64,000 nucleotides of DNA from Dichetophora obliterata. Lineage: Eukaryota; Arthropoda; Insecta; Diptera; Sciomyzidae. The position numbers were made by a program, and so were the translations under genes. This document shows, piece after piece, positions 1 through 10,904 of the stretch. Numbering within the stretch: position 1 is the stretch's first letter; each line of letters starts with the position of its first letter. Location of the stretch: the NCBI GenBank assembly GCA_963920525.1, contig OY986437.1, forward strand, positions 34,673,563 to 34,737,562, read 5' to 3'. The notes beneath the pieces were generated by a model that was not told the origin of the DNA, made no database searches, and saw nothing but the letters and a program-made list of their open reading frames with translations.

Positions 1-434
1 CTTTCTTAAAATTGTGTTTTATCAGAAAATTTAACTAAGCACATATTTTGGTTTAAGAATCGAGATGCACCAAATGGGCTAATTTTTATTCATTTTTAGA
101 GTTGTTCATTTCTTTAATCAACAAGAACACAACAACAAACGTGAGTCTAATCACACCAAACCCATCATACAATATTATCATGCCATATCAGCAAATCATA
201 CCTTACCTAACTGAACCACCTGAAGACAGTTAGACTTAGCATAAGTACCTCCTTTTTTCTACACAAACAAAAATAATAACATTTTAAATATTTCACGCCT
301 ACTTTTGCTTAAGTGGCTGGTACCGCTTTAATTTCAAGATAACGGGTAATTTTTTTTTGCTATTTTTTCAGTGTACATTTTTTGACCTTCACTCGTGATT
401 CGTAAAATGTGGCAAAACAAAAATTGCTCAGTAA

Positions 435-1265
435 AGCCTGGTTTTCACTAAGTCAATTTCAATGACAACAATCACTTATGTCAGCAGGCATCTTGACCAT
501 TTGACGTCAAATACGTTTTCATTGAAACCCAAAAACTGACAGAAAATCGAATGTCAAAGACTGACGTTGAATTTATGTGTCAATTGATTGCCATACTGTT
601 TTCACCTTCGATATTATTTGTGAAATGCCATCGGTTTGTTTAGTTATGCTTTTTTTATCAACAACAGCTGATGTTTTATATTTGAGATTGTTAGAAAATG
701 TTTCTTTTTGGTGAAATTTATAAAATATTTTTAATTTTATTAGATTAATAGCAAAAGTGCACTTAAATAAAGATTACCACAGTGGCCGGTGTTGGCTCAA
801 AAGGCACCATCGTCACGTTCTATCGCAAGATATGTCTTCAAGATTCGCGCAAATGACAAATTCCTGGCAAAGCGACCACAACAACGTAAATCCCGAAAAT
901 GCGTCCTGCAACAAATCCCTTGGAAGCAACACCGGCCATTGCGATAATCCCTGTTTAAGTGCACTTTTCCTTTTATATCAATTAAAATAACAATATTTAA
1001 AAAACTTTGCCAGTAGTGAAAAAAAATTAAAAACAAAATTTTTTTGTAGGCAACAACTGACACAAAATGCCAACATGTTTGCATTTCGAATTTTCTTGTC
1101 ATACAAAGATATTTTGATCGACAAGCAAAATTCTATCTGTTCTCACTTGCTTGTAATTTGATATGACAATCAGTGGTCATATATGACAACAAATGTAAAT
1201 GACAATACGTTTCCATTAGACTGACAACATTTGTGATTGAAAACTGACCTAGTAAAAACCAGGCT
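435..1265. mobile_element. PIF/Harbinger-like MITE, 831 bp
   Basis: The two ends are inverted repeats of about 30 bp: AGCCTGGTTTTCACTA at the left, and its near complement ending AAAACCAGGCT at the right. A TAA trinucleotide flanks both sides (432-434 and 1266-1268), which fits the 3-bp TWA target duplication of PIF/Harbinger elements. Inside, a second pair of inverted arms (about 753-797 and 922-969, sharing AAGTGCACTTAAA and GGCCGGTGTTG-type sequence) encloses a GC-richer core. No transposase is encoded, so it is non-autonomous. Short ORFs on both strands here (77 and 101 codons) fall in the core and show no recognisable domain. Confidence 0.8.
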
Positions 1266-1788
1266 TAAGGTTCGCCATTTTACAATGAATAGGCTAACAA
1301 ACGAAAAACGCTTGCAAATCATTGAGTTTTATTATCGAAATTCGTGATCTGTGAGAAATTTCTACATGTTCAAAAAATTGGCTCAATGAATACGTCAACA
1401 GACAGAATAGCCGAATTCAGTCTGAAAAGCTGCCAAAGGCAGTTCAAGTGCTGCCAATACACCCTGTAAAATGAACTGCATGGTGCTGTTTGTGGGCCGG
1501 CGGCATCACGGGGCCGTACTTTTTCAAAAATAATGAAAATCGGAACATTAAAATCAGTGGAGCAAGGTACTAAAATGGAAGAATTGAACTTGGTTATCAT
1601 GTGGTTTCAACGGGATGGTGCCACATGCCACAAGGCATGCGATACCATGAACCTATTGAGAGGCAAGTTTGGTAAGCAATTAATCACACGTTTTGGAGAA
1701 GTTCATTAGCCGCCAAGGTCATGCGATTTGATCACAGTGAAGTCTCTCGTGTACAGAGAAAAGCCAGGCACAATTTCAGCCCTGGAAG

Positions 1789-2754
1789 TAGGGTATGCAA
1801 AAGCGGTACGAACTATTCGGCGTTTCGGTTTTTTTTTAAATCGATCCGGTTTTTTTAAAAATCGCAAGTTTCGAATAATTTGAAAACCAGTTTTTTGGCT
1901 TGAATTATTTGACTGTTTAAATACTGAAGAAAGGTATAAATCTGCAATATAAAATTGTCTTTAAACCAATTTTTTTATTGTATTTGAGCGATCCTGTTTA
2001 TTTTCTACTTGCGTTTTGACATTTTACCAACGTTGGTAACATTTTTTATCTCTGGTTTTATTACATTTTGTTAAAACAGCATTTGCAAAAGGCTGGCGCA
2101 TTTAATGTAAGTTAAACATGATTTTTATTTAATAATGCATAAAAAAATAACTGAAAAATTATATAATTTGCTTAACGCATTGTTGACAATATGTCCCAAA
2201 TCTAAAATAAGTGATCGTGTTTTTTCAGTCTCTTATTTTATAAAAAATAATGCCAAAAACCGCCTAAAAGCTAAACACTTCAATTAAATTTTAGTTTTTA
2301 GATTTTATGCTTGGTTTTCACTATGTCATTTTTATGACGACATAAAATGTTATCACCTGAAATATCACCTTAATAAAACTCTTGAACATTTTCTGCATAG
2401 CTCAATTTAATAATTTATTTGTTTTTGATTTCCAAAATTGCCAAATGTAAAAAAATGCCAATATTTGATTGACAACAACTGACCACTGGAAATGATACAG
2501 TAAAAACCAAACATTAATCAAATCATTAAGTACAAATAATCTCCATAATTTTAATAACAGAAGACCTTTATTTATTTTCTAAAAATGAATTGTTATTTTT
2601 GTTAAATAAAAACTGCATTGATACACCTATGCAGTTTTTATTTAAAAAGGTACATAAGTCAACAAATTTCGTACGAAACCGGTTTTTCCGGTTTCGTACA
2701 AAGTGTACTATTCAAGACCAGTTTTTTTATAATGTTGAATAGTTGCATACCCTA
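1789..2754. mobile_element. Non-autonomous hAT element (966 bp) nested in mariner
   Basis: The element begins TAGGGTATGCAA and ends TTGCATACCCTA, perfect terminal inverted repeats of 12 bp. It is flanked by an exact 8-bp duplication CCTGGAAG (1781-1788 and 2755-2762), the hallmark of hAT insertion, and the flanks rejoin the interrupted mariner gene. A Harbinger-like MITE is nested at 2308-2513. Near the right end is a short palindrome (GAAACCGG/CCGGTTTC with TTTTT centre, about 2675-2698). No transposase was seen. Confidence 0.9.
2308..2513. mobile_element. PIF/Harbinger-like MITE, 206 bp, nested in hAT
   Basis: Ends TGCTTGGTTTTCACTA and the complement of AGTAAAAACCAAACA form inverted repeats clearly related to those of the 435-1265 element. 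TTA flanks both sides (2305-2307, 2514-2516). It is the youngest layer of a three-level nest: MITE in hAT in mariner. Confidence 0.8.
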
Positions 2755-3244
2755 CCTGGAAGACAACATAATAGCAGCCAGTGGTCAGATACCAGCCAAA
2801 ATACTGGAAAAATTTTGCCAAAGTTAGAGCTTATTGATAAACCACCTCAGGCGTAGCCGCGAGCAACATTTAGACAAAATAGTCTTAAAAAGGTAAATGG
2901 CAGGCATTAGTTTATCTCTCCAAATAATTATTTTATTAGCTGTTGCAATTTTTTTTTTCAATTTTTAAAAACCAAACGCCCAAAAAATCACATTTTAAAA
3001 TCTTTGTTACAGACCCATTTGACTAAAATACGAGTTTCTCTCATCCTAGTAGGGATAGAATTTTTAATATATCTATGTCGATAAACAATAATAGCTTAGC
3101 TCTGCTTTCATACTGTTAGTAAAATTCTCTTTTATAGCAACCTTTTCTTAATATCTAAGAGAACACTTGCAAAACTGTTTCACTTTATTCTCGTGTTCAA
3201 TTTCTATTTCTTCTCAGTCTTTGTCATTAAACTGTGCATAGCAC

Positions 3245-3960
3245 ACTGATTACACTGTGCGCTTTTTTGTACCCTTTTTTATCTGTATTTGATAATTTAA
3301 ACGTTTTTTACTTAATTTTTTTATGAGGAATCTTGTAGTGACACTTGTTTTGCCACTTAACCGAACATTTTAGAACATTTTTTTTTAAGATATATCGAAA
3401 ATTGCTCAAGATATGCACTCATTTTTTCCTGACCCATTAGGATTTTCTTTTTGGTTTCATGGAATAAGCTCTTTCTATTATTCTGGTCAACAACTTTTCT
3501 GAACAAATAATTATGAAAAAATCGCTTTCAGTGGGTCTTATCGAGTCAGTCTTACAAAAAGTGTTGCCTTAAAGTCAAATGAAAAAATTCGAACAACATT
3601 GCGTATGAGTAACATTATTTGCTTTAAAGAGTTGACAAGACATATGTGGCTTATTAAAGTTTTTAGATAATTTAAAATTATTTTTTTCAAATATATTTGT
3701 TCAGCAAAGAAATATATTTGTTCTGTTGGGCAGAATAATAGGAATAACTTTTTTGAAAAAACCAAAATGAAAATCCTATTGGTTCAAGAGTTATCAATAT
3801 GCAAATGTATGCATATCTGGAGTAATTAAAAAAATTTTTGCACTAAAGTCTTCGATAAACTGGCAAAACGCATGTTACCACGAGATTCCTCATATTAAAA
3901 TTAAGTGAAAAATGTTGAAATTATTAAACACGGATTTTGGTGTCGCGCAGTGTTATTGAT
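3245..3960. mobile_element. Foldback element, copy A
   Basis: The left arm (GATTACACTGTGCGC, then GTACCCTTTTTTATCTG and TTTTTACTTAATTTT...ATGAGGAAT) is repeated inverted at the right (GATTCCTCAT...AAATTAAGTGAAAAATG, ending GCGCAGTGTTATTG). The interior also shows partly palindromic matches (AACAACTTTTCTGAACAAA against its inverse). A second copy occupies 30828-31518. No coding sequence is seen. Confidence 0.7.
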
Positions 3961-4059
3961 CGTGTTTCTTATTTCGAGTTATAGTTTCGAGAAATCTTGC
4001 TTCAACGTTTTCAAACACCATTTACGATCATTCTAGAAGCTCTGGATTTTGTGTGTTTA

Positions 4060-5906
4060 TACCCAGCAGTAAAAAATCGTACTAGTTATGAATTTAACTA
4101 GTTAACTCAGTAGTTAAAATAAAATTAATCAAAAAAATTCTAAATGCTAAACTAGTGAAATCTTACTAACCAAAAAGTTGCCATCTGCGTTCCAGCTAGT
4201 TCAAAAATACACGCTCTTTTTCTAGTTATAAAAGAACTAGTTGCTTTATTTATAGTTTAATAGCCAGTCGTATTTTGACTAGTTAAAAAAATAGCAACTG
4301 TTTTTCGAGCTCATGACTAAGTAGTCATAAATGTACTAGCTTCTTTGCTAGTAGCAAGCTCGCTAGTTCTGCATAAATTTGTTAACATTAAATAAATTTA
4401 ATTTCTAGTTGTAAATACGGTAACAATTGGGGATGTTACGTATGTAATTTTGTGGATGCTTTTCTGCAAAGAGCCTTCCGTGGAGATGCGTATAATTTAA
4501 ATTCATTCCGAGATAAATTTATTTTTTATAATTTTTAATAATTATTTTTTAAGTAAATATCTATTTAAGAGGCAGTCTGGTTCTATTTGTTTCAAAAAAT
4601 TAATTTTCTAAAAACCCTATTTTATATATTAGATAAATAGATATTATAAATAGATATTAGAATACTATACAACAACTTATTTAAGCCGCCGAGATGGAGA
4701 AACATTTGTAAGATACTTTTTAAATAGGCGCGTCCAGATTGCATTCATGGCAACAGAAACTTAACGTAAAACCGGTTTTGTCGAAACAACTATTTTCGAC
4801 CTTGTTGACGTTATTATGAAGAAACTATTCAACCGATCGGACTTACATTTTAAGTATTATTGTACATATGTGTATGTAGTACAATTATATACATATATTC
4901 ATTAATATTACACCTTTTTTGATGCGACCTAGCATAAAAACAAAGGGTAAAAAATATGCAAAACTTCGACTTTTTTTTTTTTGTTTTTGCCCAAATGTGG
5001 AATGAGTGTTACAATATAACTAAAAAGTTTAAATAAAAGTTCATCTATTAACTTTTAAAAATAAAATCTTAATAATACCTCATAGTTTTAATCTCATTAA
5101 GGTATAAAGTAAAAAAAACCCATTTATAACAAAAAACATTAAAACAAATACCATTTCAATTCGTATGGTTGAGTTCCTAAATGCATTAATACAATGCATC
5201 AGTGTGTTTTATTTTGATTTGTTACAACATTTTTTAGCCAAAACTGCGCAAGTATACTATTTTTAGAATATGAACAGAGTTGCTCAGTTGTCGTATTTAA
5301 ACTTAGCACCAATTCAAAATTAAACACACTGATTTATTGCATAGATTCATTTAGAAACTCAGCCTATAACTTAGTATAAATATTAAATGTGCAGCTTTTT
5401 AAAAATAACAATCTGCTTAAAAATATAAATCTAAATATAGTTTTAATAATACAAGAAAAAATTTAGTTTACGTAGTACTAGCATACAACTGGTTACAAAA
5501 ATACTAGAACAAAATGAATACAACTAGTATAAAAACTACTAGAATTGAACTGGCTAAAATAATACTAATATGAAACTGGTCAATATTGAACTAACTAGTA
5601 TATAACTAGTTAAAAATATACTAGCACAAAGGTGCCTCAAATCATAGCAGTAAAAAGCCTAGTTCTGGTTATACTAGTATTTTACTAGTTTAAAAGTTAC
5701 TACTATCACAACTAGTTCAAATTATGCCAGTAAAAATACTACCTCAATTCATATAGAGAATAGGATAATTGTCTTTTCCTATGACATCTACACAGGAAAA
5801 TAACCAGTTTGTGCAATATAAAAAGCATTTGAGCTGGACTAGTACTGGTATTTTTTGACCTAGTACATTTACTAGTATTTTAACTAGATGGCTACACTGC
5901 AGGGTA
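4060..5906. mobile_element. 1.85 kb DNA element with 9-bp TSD and ACTAGT-rich subterminal repeats (MULE-like?)
   Basis: Ends TACCCAGCAGT and the complement TACCCTGCAGT are short inverted termini. They are flanked by a perfect 9-bp direct repeat GTGTGTTTA (4051-4059 and 5907-5915). Both subterminal regions (about 4075-4380 and 5470-5890) are packed with AACTAGT/ACTAGTT hexamers in both orientations, whereas the interior is not. A 9-bp target duplication is typical of Mutator-like elements, and subterminal hexamer clusters are known transposase-binding arrangements. No transposase ORF is present, so it is non-autonomous and the superfamily assignment is tentative. Confidence 0.7.
5163..5371. 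mobile_element. Palindromic MITE nested in the ACTAGT element
   Basis: A left arm containing GAGTTCCTAAATGCAT and ATCAGTGTGTTTTATTTTGA is matched in inverse orientation by AAAATTAAACACACTGAT...ATTCATTTAGAAACTC. The arms are about 55 bp with around 80% identity. No gene is present. Confidence 0.6.
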
Positions 5907-6171
5907 GTGTGTTTATAGTGCAGTTAAAGAAGAAGCACAACTGCATCAATAACTCATTTATGACTTAAGCTCTTGTTGCTTATCAGCACAGATACATTTT
6001 TAACGCTTCATGTTTGGCTGATGCTGTTGTAAGTTTACATACATAACGCTCACTTCAATATAAAAGGGTATGTCACTCTATTTTTACTTAATCTGTGTCT
6101 GATTTTTATATACCTTTACTCTGAGTTTTATTCTCATAGTGTAGAAACTCGAGTGAAAATAATAGCTAGCG

Positions 6172-6606
6172 AACAGCGTTCGAACATGGTCCGTACGGCC
6201 GTACAAGGACTAAGCATGGCCTAAAAAAAATCTAAAAATCCTAGCGGTCAAAAGTTGGGTCGAACAACGGCCGTACAAGGCCTTAATTAAGATGTACAAC
6301 CGCTCTACGCTCATTGTACGCCAGCAAAATTTGCTAAGCTCTTATTTACCAACAAACGTATACGCAACAACAACAAAAGCAAGCCTCACTTGGCGATGCT
6401 GATGTTGATAGTATTGTCACCTAAGTGTGGCGCAAATAAATTTTATTTGTGTATGAAGTTAATTAAAAAAAAGCTGCTAATTTTCGTTGTAGAATAATCA
6501 CTGTTCGGCCAATATGCGGCCGCTGTACGCTCCTTGCACAGCCGAGATTATTTCAAAGCGGCCTCTGTACGACCGCTATACGACCCTTGTACGTACGCTG
6601 TTTGGC
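6172..6606. mobile_element. GC-rich terminal/subterminal repeat element
   Basis: The left end carries GAACAGCGTTCGAACA and repeats of CGGCCGTACAAGG. The right end carries the inverse motifs CCTTGTACG, GCGGCC, TGTACGACC and CTGTTTGGCC. These GC-rich ends contrast sharply with the AT-rich centre. Similar motifs recur around 39562-39610 and 40275-40340, suggesting a dispersed family. I could not settle the target duplication. Confidence 0.45.
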
Positions 6607-6610
6607 CAAA

Positions 6611-7118
6611 AAGTCCTACACGGATAGAAATAATTTACTTTTATTAAGAAGAAAAAAGCTCAACTGAATTCTACAAGCAACAAGTAGAATTTCACTTAAC
6701 TTTAGTAGAAATCGGAAATTTAAGTTTTTTGCAACAAGAAAATAATTTACTCAGTAATCAAAAATTTTCCAGTACTTATATGCTTAATCTTAGAAATTAT
6801 TTTCTCATTGCCAAGGTCGAGTAAGTTTGACGCTTTCACATACACACACATATTGCCTTCAGTTGAGAAGCACTTCTGATAGCAACAATGTTGTTATGTA
6901 TATGCTGTTTGAAACAACAGACATGCCCAACATTTTCATTTTATAACTGAATTTTGTATTTTTTCAACAAACAGCATAGCCAAGAAACGAATATTTGATC
7001 AGAAAAGGAAATGAACAAAATAAAACAGCAAACATGTTTGCCTAGCATAATCAAGGTATTATTTTGTGCTCTTACGTTTTTTCTTTATGAAGCAAATAAA
7101 GCGACTTTAAGTTAATAA
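6611..7118. other. AT-rich non-coding stretch
   Basis: No ORF with coding character and no clear repeat beyond short AATAATTTACT motifs occurring twice. Nothing further can be said from the sequence. Confidence 0.5.
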
Positions 7119-7119
7119 C

Positions 7120-7190
7120 TGCGATGGTCAAATGGGTAAGCCCATGCAATTACACTCACACGGCCGAGGTTCAAGTCTCCGCAAAATGGT
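7120..7190 (+). repeat. tRNA-like sequence with A and B boxes (SINE head or tRNA relic)
   Basis: TGGTCAAATGG at about 7126 fits a pol III A box and GGTTCAAGTCT at about 7169 fits a B box, at tRNA-like spacing. The predicted acceptor ends do not pair convincingly, so I do not call a functional tRNA gene. Confidence 0.3.
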
Positions 7191-7378
7191 AATTTTTCAA
7201 TTCAATTTAATATTAATAATACACATAGAAATCTGTTAGCTAAATTTATATTGTGATTAAGCAAAACTTGCGCTTGATTTCTTAGCGACTTCACAATTGC
7301 ACTATATTTCAGCTGAAAAATTGATCCTGAATACCAAGCATTTTGCGGCTTGATTTAATTAATTAAGTTATTTTTAAA

Positions 7379-7608
7379 TGGAATATCAATTTTGATATTG
7401 CAGAAAACATGGGCTTGAAATAAAGAAAATTTAGACTGGAATATTTATTTTAATATCGCAAAAAGTATTGGCTTGATTTGAGGCGATGTTTTCTGGAGTG
7501 GGAATTTTGATAGCTCAGCAAATATCCGTTTGATTTAAGTAGATTTTGACTGGAATATTTATTTTGATACTTCAGAAAATAATTTACTTGATTCAAGCTT
7601 ATATTCGC
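7379..7608. repeat. Minisatellite, four units of about 57 bp
   Basis: Units begin at 7379, 7437, 7494 and 7551. They share the pattern TGGAATATTTATTTTGATA, then CAGAAAAT, GGCTTGATTTAA and GATTTTGAC. Divergence between units is moderate. A weaker fifth unit may precede them at about 7320. Confidence 0.7.
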
Positions 7609-7793
7609 TGTGCTCTATTTCTGCTAAAAAATTGCTAAAATGCTAGCTAAAAAATTTTTAATCTTTATACGGGAAAGGCTTCGGCTTTAGCGGTTTAAGC
7701 CCACTTCCTCTTCACTGTTTCGAATTGCTTAACCTTGCCATTAGAAGTTTCACTTCAACAACTATTTTGTAGCAAAATTAAAGAATATTATAG

Positions 7794-7867
7794 AAATAAA
7801 CGAGGTATTGTGTATTTTTGACTTCTTTTGAAAATAGAAATAAACGAGGTATTGTGTATTTTTGACT
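7794..7867. repeat. Tandem duplication, 44-bp period
   Basis: The block ATAGAAATAAACGAGGTATT followed by GTGTATTTTTGACTT occurs twice, 44 bp apart, with no visible mismatches in the shared part. This indicates a recent duplication. Confidence 0.8.
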
Positions 7868-10070
7868 TAATTATTTTCTCGGTTAGATTTTTTCCTTAGA
7901 TAATAATTTACAAACAGCAGTATATGATGAAATTTCGATAAAACTTTATATTTTACACCTTCTAACATAACATTCAATAAATTTCAGTTCTGGTTAAAAG
8001 CTTTCAAAGATGCTCTTAATCATATTTTTCAAAAAAAGGCATATCAAACCATTAAGGTATTAATAAATATCGAGCATAGAACTGGCTTGAGTCCATAGGG
8101 CATTTCTACAACGAGGCACGCACTTTTTTGCACAATTGCATAAAAATTCAGTTACACAAACTAAATCAGCAGCTGTGCGCAAAGTTCTGAAGTCGAGTTT
8201 GTCCATTTCCATACATTATATAACGGCCAACTGATCGTGTATAGGAAAGGACGGAAAGCAACTGTGATATCATTATTGCCATTTAAGGCATGTACATAAA
8301 TAATTTGCGAAAATTTTAATTGACAACTTAAACGTTCAACTCTCAAGCTGATTGACACAGGTGCGACGAACGTGCAGATGGCATATAAAGTTTGGCACAT
8401 TAATTTGAGCGTCTGAAATACATTTTAATTTATTGTGGAAAATACTATTGAGCTTCAATAAATTTATAAAATTCCTAAAAATGCTAAAAAGCTTTTTAGA
8501 ATTTCGAATCTAAAGACTATTTTTAAATTTTGAGCTTATATATATTAACTTGTATGTAGTTAATGTTTGTGTGTATGCTTTTGCAGCCAAATAAATTGGC
8601 ACTCAGACAGATTAGCACTTGATTTTCAATTGCAATTTAAACATTTTCTTATCGCCGAAATACTCAAGTCGTTGAACGTATGCGCTTTCAACTCCACGTA
8701 ACTGCGTTAGTTCATTCTGCACTAAGACGAATGTTTGTGTCTGGTTCTGTCTGCTAACGAACAACGCTCACGCTGTTCATACTATCCGTCTGTCTGTCTA
8801 TATGTTGTTGCCTTGTCTATTGCAAATTACTTAGTAGAAATATTCAATGCACCAGATAGAAGTAGCCAGCGAGTTGTAGTTAAGTTTTACTTGTTGACTG
8901 CAACATTTACGGCTGCTGCTCCGATTACGTGTGTGTTACACTGTGCTCATTTACTCAATGTTGTTGTTTTTATTGTTTCTTGTTGGTCTATCGGTCAATT
9001 CACGTTGCGTCTCCTTACTATTTTATAGTTTGTTTTTGTTTTATATTTTAGTTATTGCTTCTGCTGCGCATATATTGAGGTTACTGCTTGACACACTTGC
9101 TGCATTGCAACATTTTGCGTCTGCTGCTTCCAGACACAAAGTATGATTTATGCGACGCATGCATTCCATATGCAAAAGAAAGACAAGTTTTTGCTGTTTT
9201 TGCTCTTTAGTTTTTATTTTCTTTTTTAAAAAAATTGCCAGTCACTCCAGCAAGTTCGTTTCTTAAGTCTTTCGTTTGAATAAATTTAATTCACTTTCTT
9301 CAAATATGTTTGCAAATTTTTTGAGAAGTTGGTGGTTTTCAAGCACAGCGGGTAGATTTTCTTTAACAAGTTTGCTGCTTAAGTCTTTTGTTTTTATTGT
9401 GTTACTTAGTAAAAGATCCATTAGTTTCTTTCTAATTTTTTTTTTGTTTAAATAACAACAAATAAAGTTGTTGCATCGTTCGCAAACTTTACATTTCTTA
9501 AAACAACACGTAATTCCTATTAAGTCACATTAGCTTAAAACATTTAATTGATAAGATTTTATTAATTGCAAAATTCCAGCAATTAGTTTAATGGCAAAAT
9601 AAATAAAATCTAGCTGCATGACAAACAAATAAAAAAACACAAAAATTCAAAATCATTGTTGCCAATTAAAACATGCTAACAGACCATATGAACGTCCTAG
9701 TAGCTACAAATTATAAAAATTAGAATAGATTTTTTAAATCCTGCCATACTCAATTAAGACACTATTACGTTTGTGCTTAGTTTATTTAACTAAAAACTTG
9801 ATATAAATATTAACACAAGAAATCACACCAATGCAGTGGTCAAGAGAGTGATGTGGCTTTTGGGGCTCAAGCCCTCATTAGGCCCAAAAATATAAAAAAA
9901 TGTACACACAAATAAGACTATTAAAAGCAAAAAATTCAAATTTTTTAAAAATAATTAAGCAAATTATTAACTTATTTAAGTAAATGATCTTTAGGTAGCA
10001 AGAATAAATTTATTTTAAAGTAGATAAGCGTCAATAGTTCACTATTTGCAATACAATATTGCAAAAATAT
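7868..10070. other. Non-coding AT-rich region
   Basis: Open frames of 70-97 codons around 8161-9146 are low-complexity and overlap on both strands without conserved motifs. At about 9838-9890 an A-box-like TGGTCAAGAGAG and a B-box-like GGGCTCAAGCCC hint at another tRNA-derived fragment. No gene can be supported. Confidence 0.5.
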
Positions 10071-10471
10071 CGGCCTTTGTAGTCTAGTGGAGAGTGCACT
10101 AGACTATCAACTCAGAGGTCCCTGTTTCGAATCTGGGTTCGGGCATGGTTCTTTTCACTTTCTTTGTTCTTTCCTTCATGTAAGAATTATGGAGAACTAA
10201 AAATCCACAGCCAAATTGTGGAAAATGAGGAATCAAAGGACAGGAACAACTAAGGGCTGGAAATGCTTGCCGAGGTTAAGGCATAGCACTAGCCTCGGCT
10301 AAAGAGCAATTCATATTGTCGTTCACGTTTGTTTCGCCTAATCAATAATAAACGTATAGTTCCAATCAATTCCTCTAAATAAACTATTCCTTTCCTTTCA
10401 GGTAGAAGACCAAACTTTGTTTGTATAAGGCGCATGCCTTGGTTCTATGACTTTTAAAAAAAAAAAAAAAA
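10071..10471 (+). repeat. tRNA-derived SINE, family 1, full-length copy
   Basis: The head has a pol III A box (TAGTCTAGTGG) and B box (GTTTCGAATCT) at tRNA-like spacing. A unique body of about 300 bp follows (including GCCGAGGTTAAGGCATA and CTTTGTTTGTATAAGGCGCA), then an A-run of about 17 residues. A second copy in inverse orientation at 30402-30799 matches head, body and tail, which proves it is a dispersed element. A related head without this body is at 43868-43937. SINEs of this type are pol III transcribed and moved by LINE machinery. Confidence 0.85.
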
Positions 10472-10904
10472 CCGGCTGAGCCTTGAACACTTTTTCGATT
10501 GTCTCGAATCAAATTTATACAAAAATTGGAAAAGTTTAATTCCATTGATTGTTGAAAATTATGTAAGCAATTTTTTATTTCGATAATGATTATCTAAAAA
10601 AAAATTCTTTCGAATTTAAAAAGTTAATCTTTCTAAAATATTTATCAATAGCATCAATTTTATGGTTTTGACAATATATACATTTTTTTATCTAAACTAA
10701 GTTACACAAAATTTTTTGTTCTAAACTTAAATTGCTAAAATGGTAAATTTTTTTAAATCACATTTTTTAGTTTTCGATTGTTATAAATTGTTTTAAGCTT
10801 TTTTTAATTTGTTTTGAAGTTGAAAATATAATTTCTTTTTAATAAAAATAATTTTTAAGTATTTTTATATATACTTCCACTAAAGCAAAATTCTGCTTTG
10901 CTAC

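Larger units (their letters stand above)
1269..2880 (+). pseudogene. Decayed DD41D mariner transposase, split by an hAT insertion
   Basis: Scattered frames read as a mariner transposase. At 1600-1730 the block WFQRDGATCHKA is followed by a nonsense codon and PPRSCDL, the region around the second and third catalytic Asp of mariner proteins with 41-residue spacing. The protein resumes at 2763 with a helix like SALEDNI and finishes with HLRRSREQHLDKIVLKR, the usual C-terminal end of this group. The join is interrupted exactly at 1789-2754 by an hAT element that duplicated 8 bp of the transposase gene. Several stops and frame changes make it dead. The N-terminal half is mostly missing, and terminal repeats were not located. 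The Harbinger MITE ending at 1265 abuts it and may also have inserted into it. Confidence 0.75.

Noticed and set aside
797..1102. 101-codon minus-strand ORF
   Set aside because: It is contained in the Harbinger-like MITE and overlaps an opposite-strand frame created by the inverted arms.
8735..9146. Overlapping 97- and 71-codon ORFs resembling membrane segments
   Set aside because: They are in different frames of the same T-rich DNA with no conserved motif; hydrophobicity follows from base composition.
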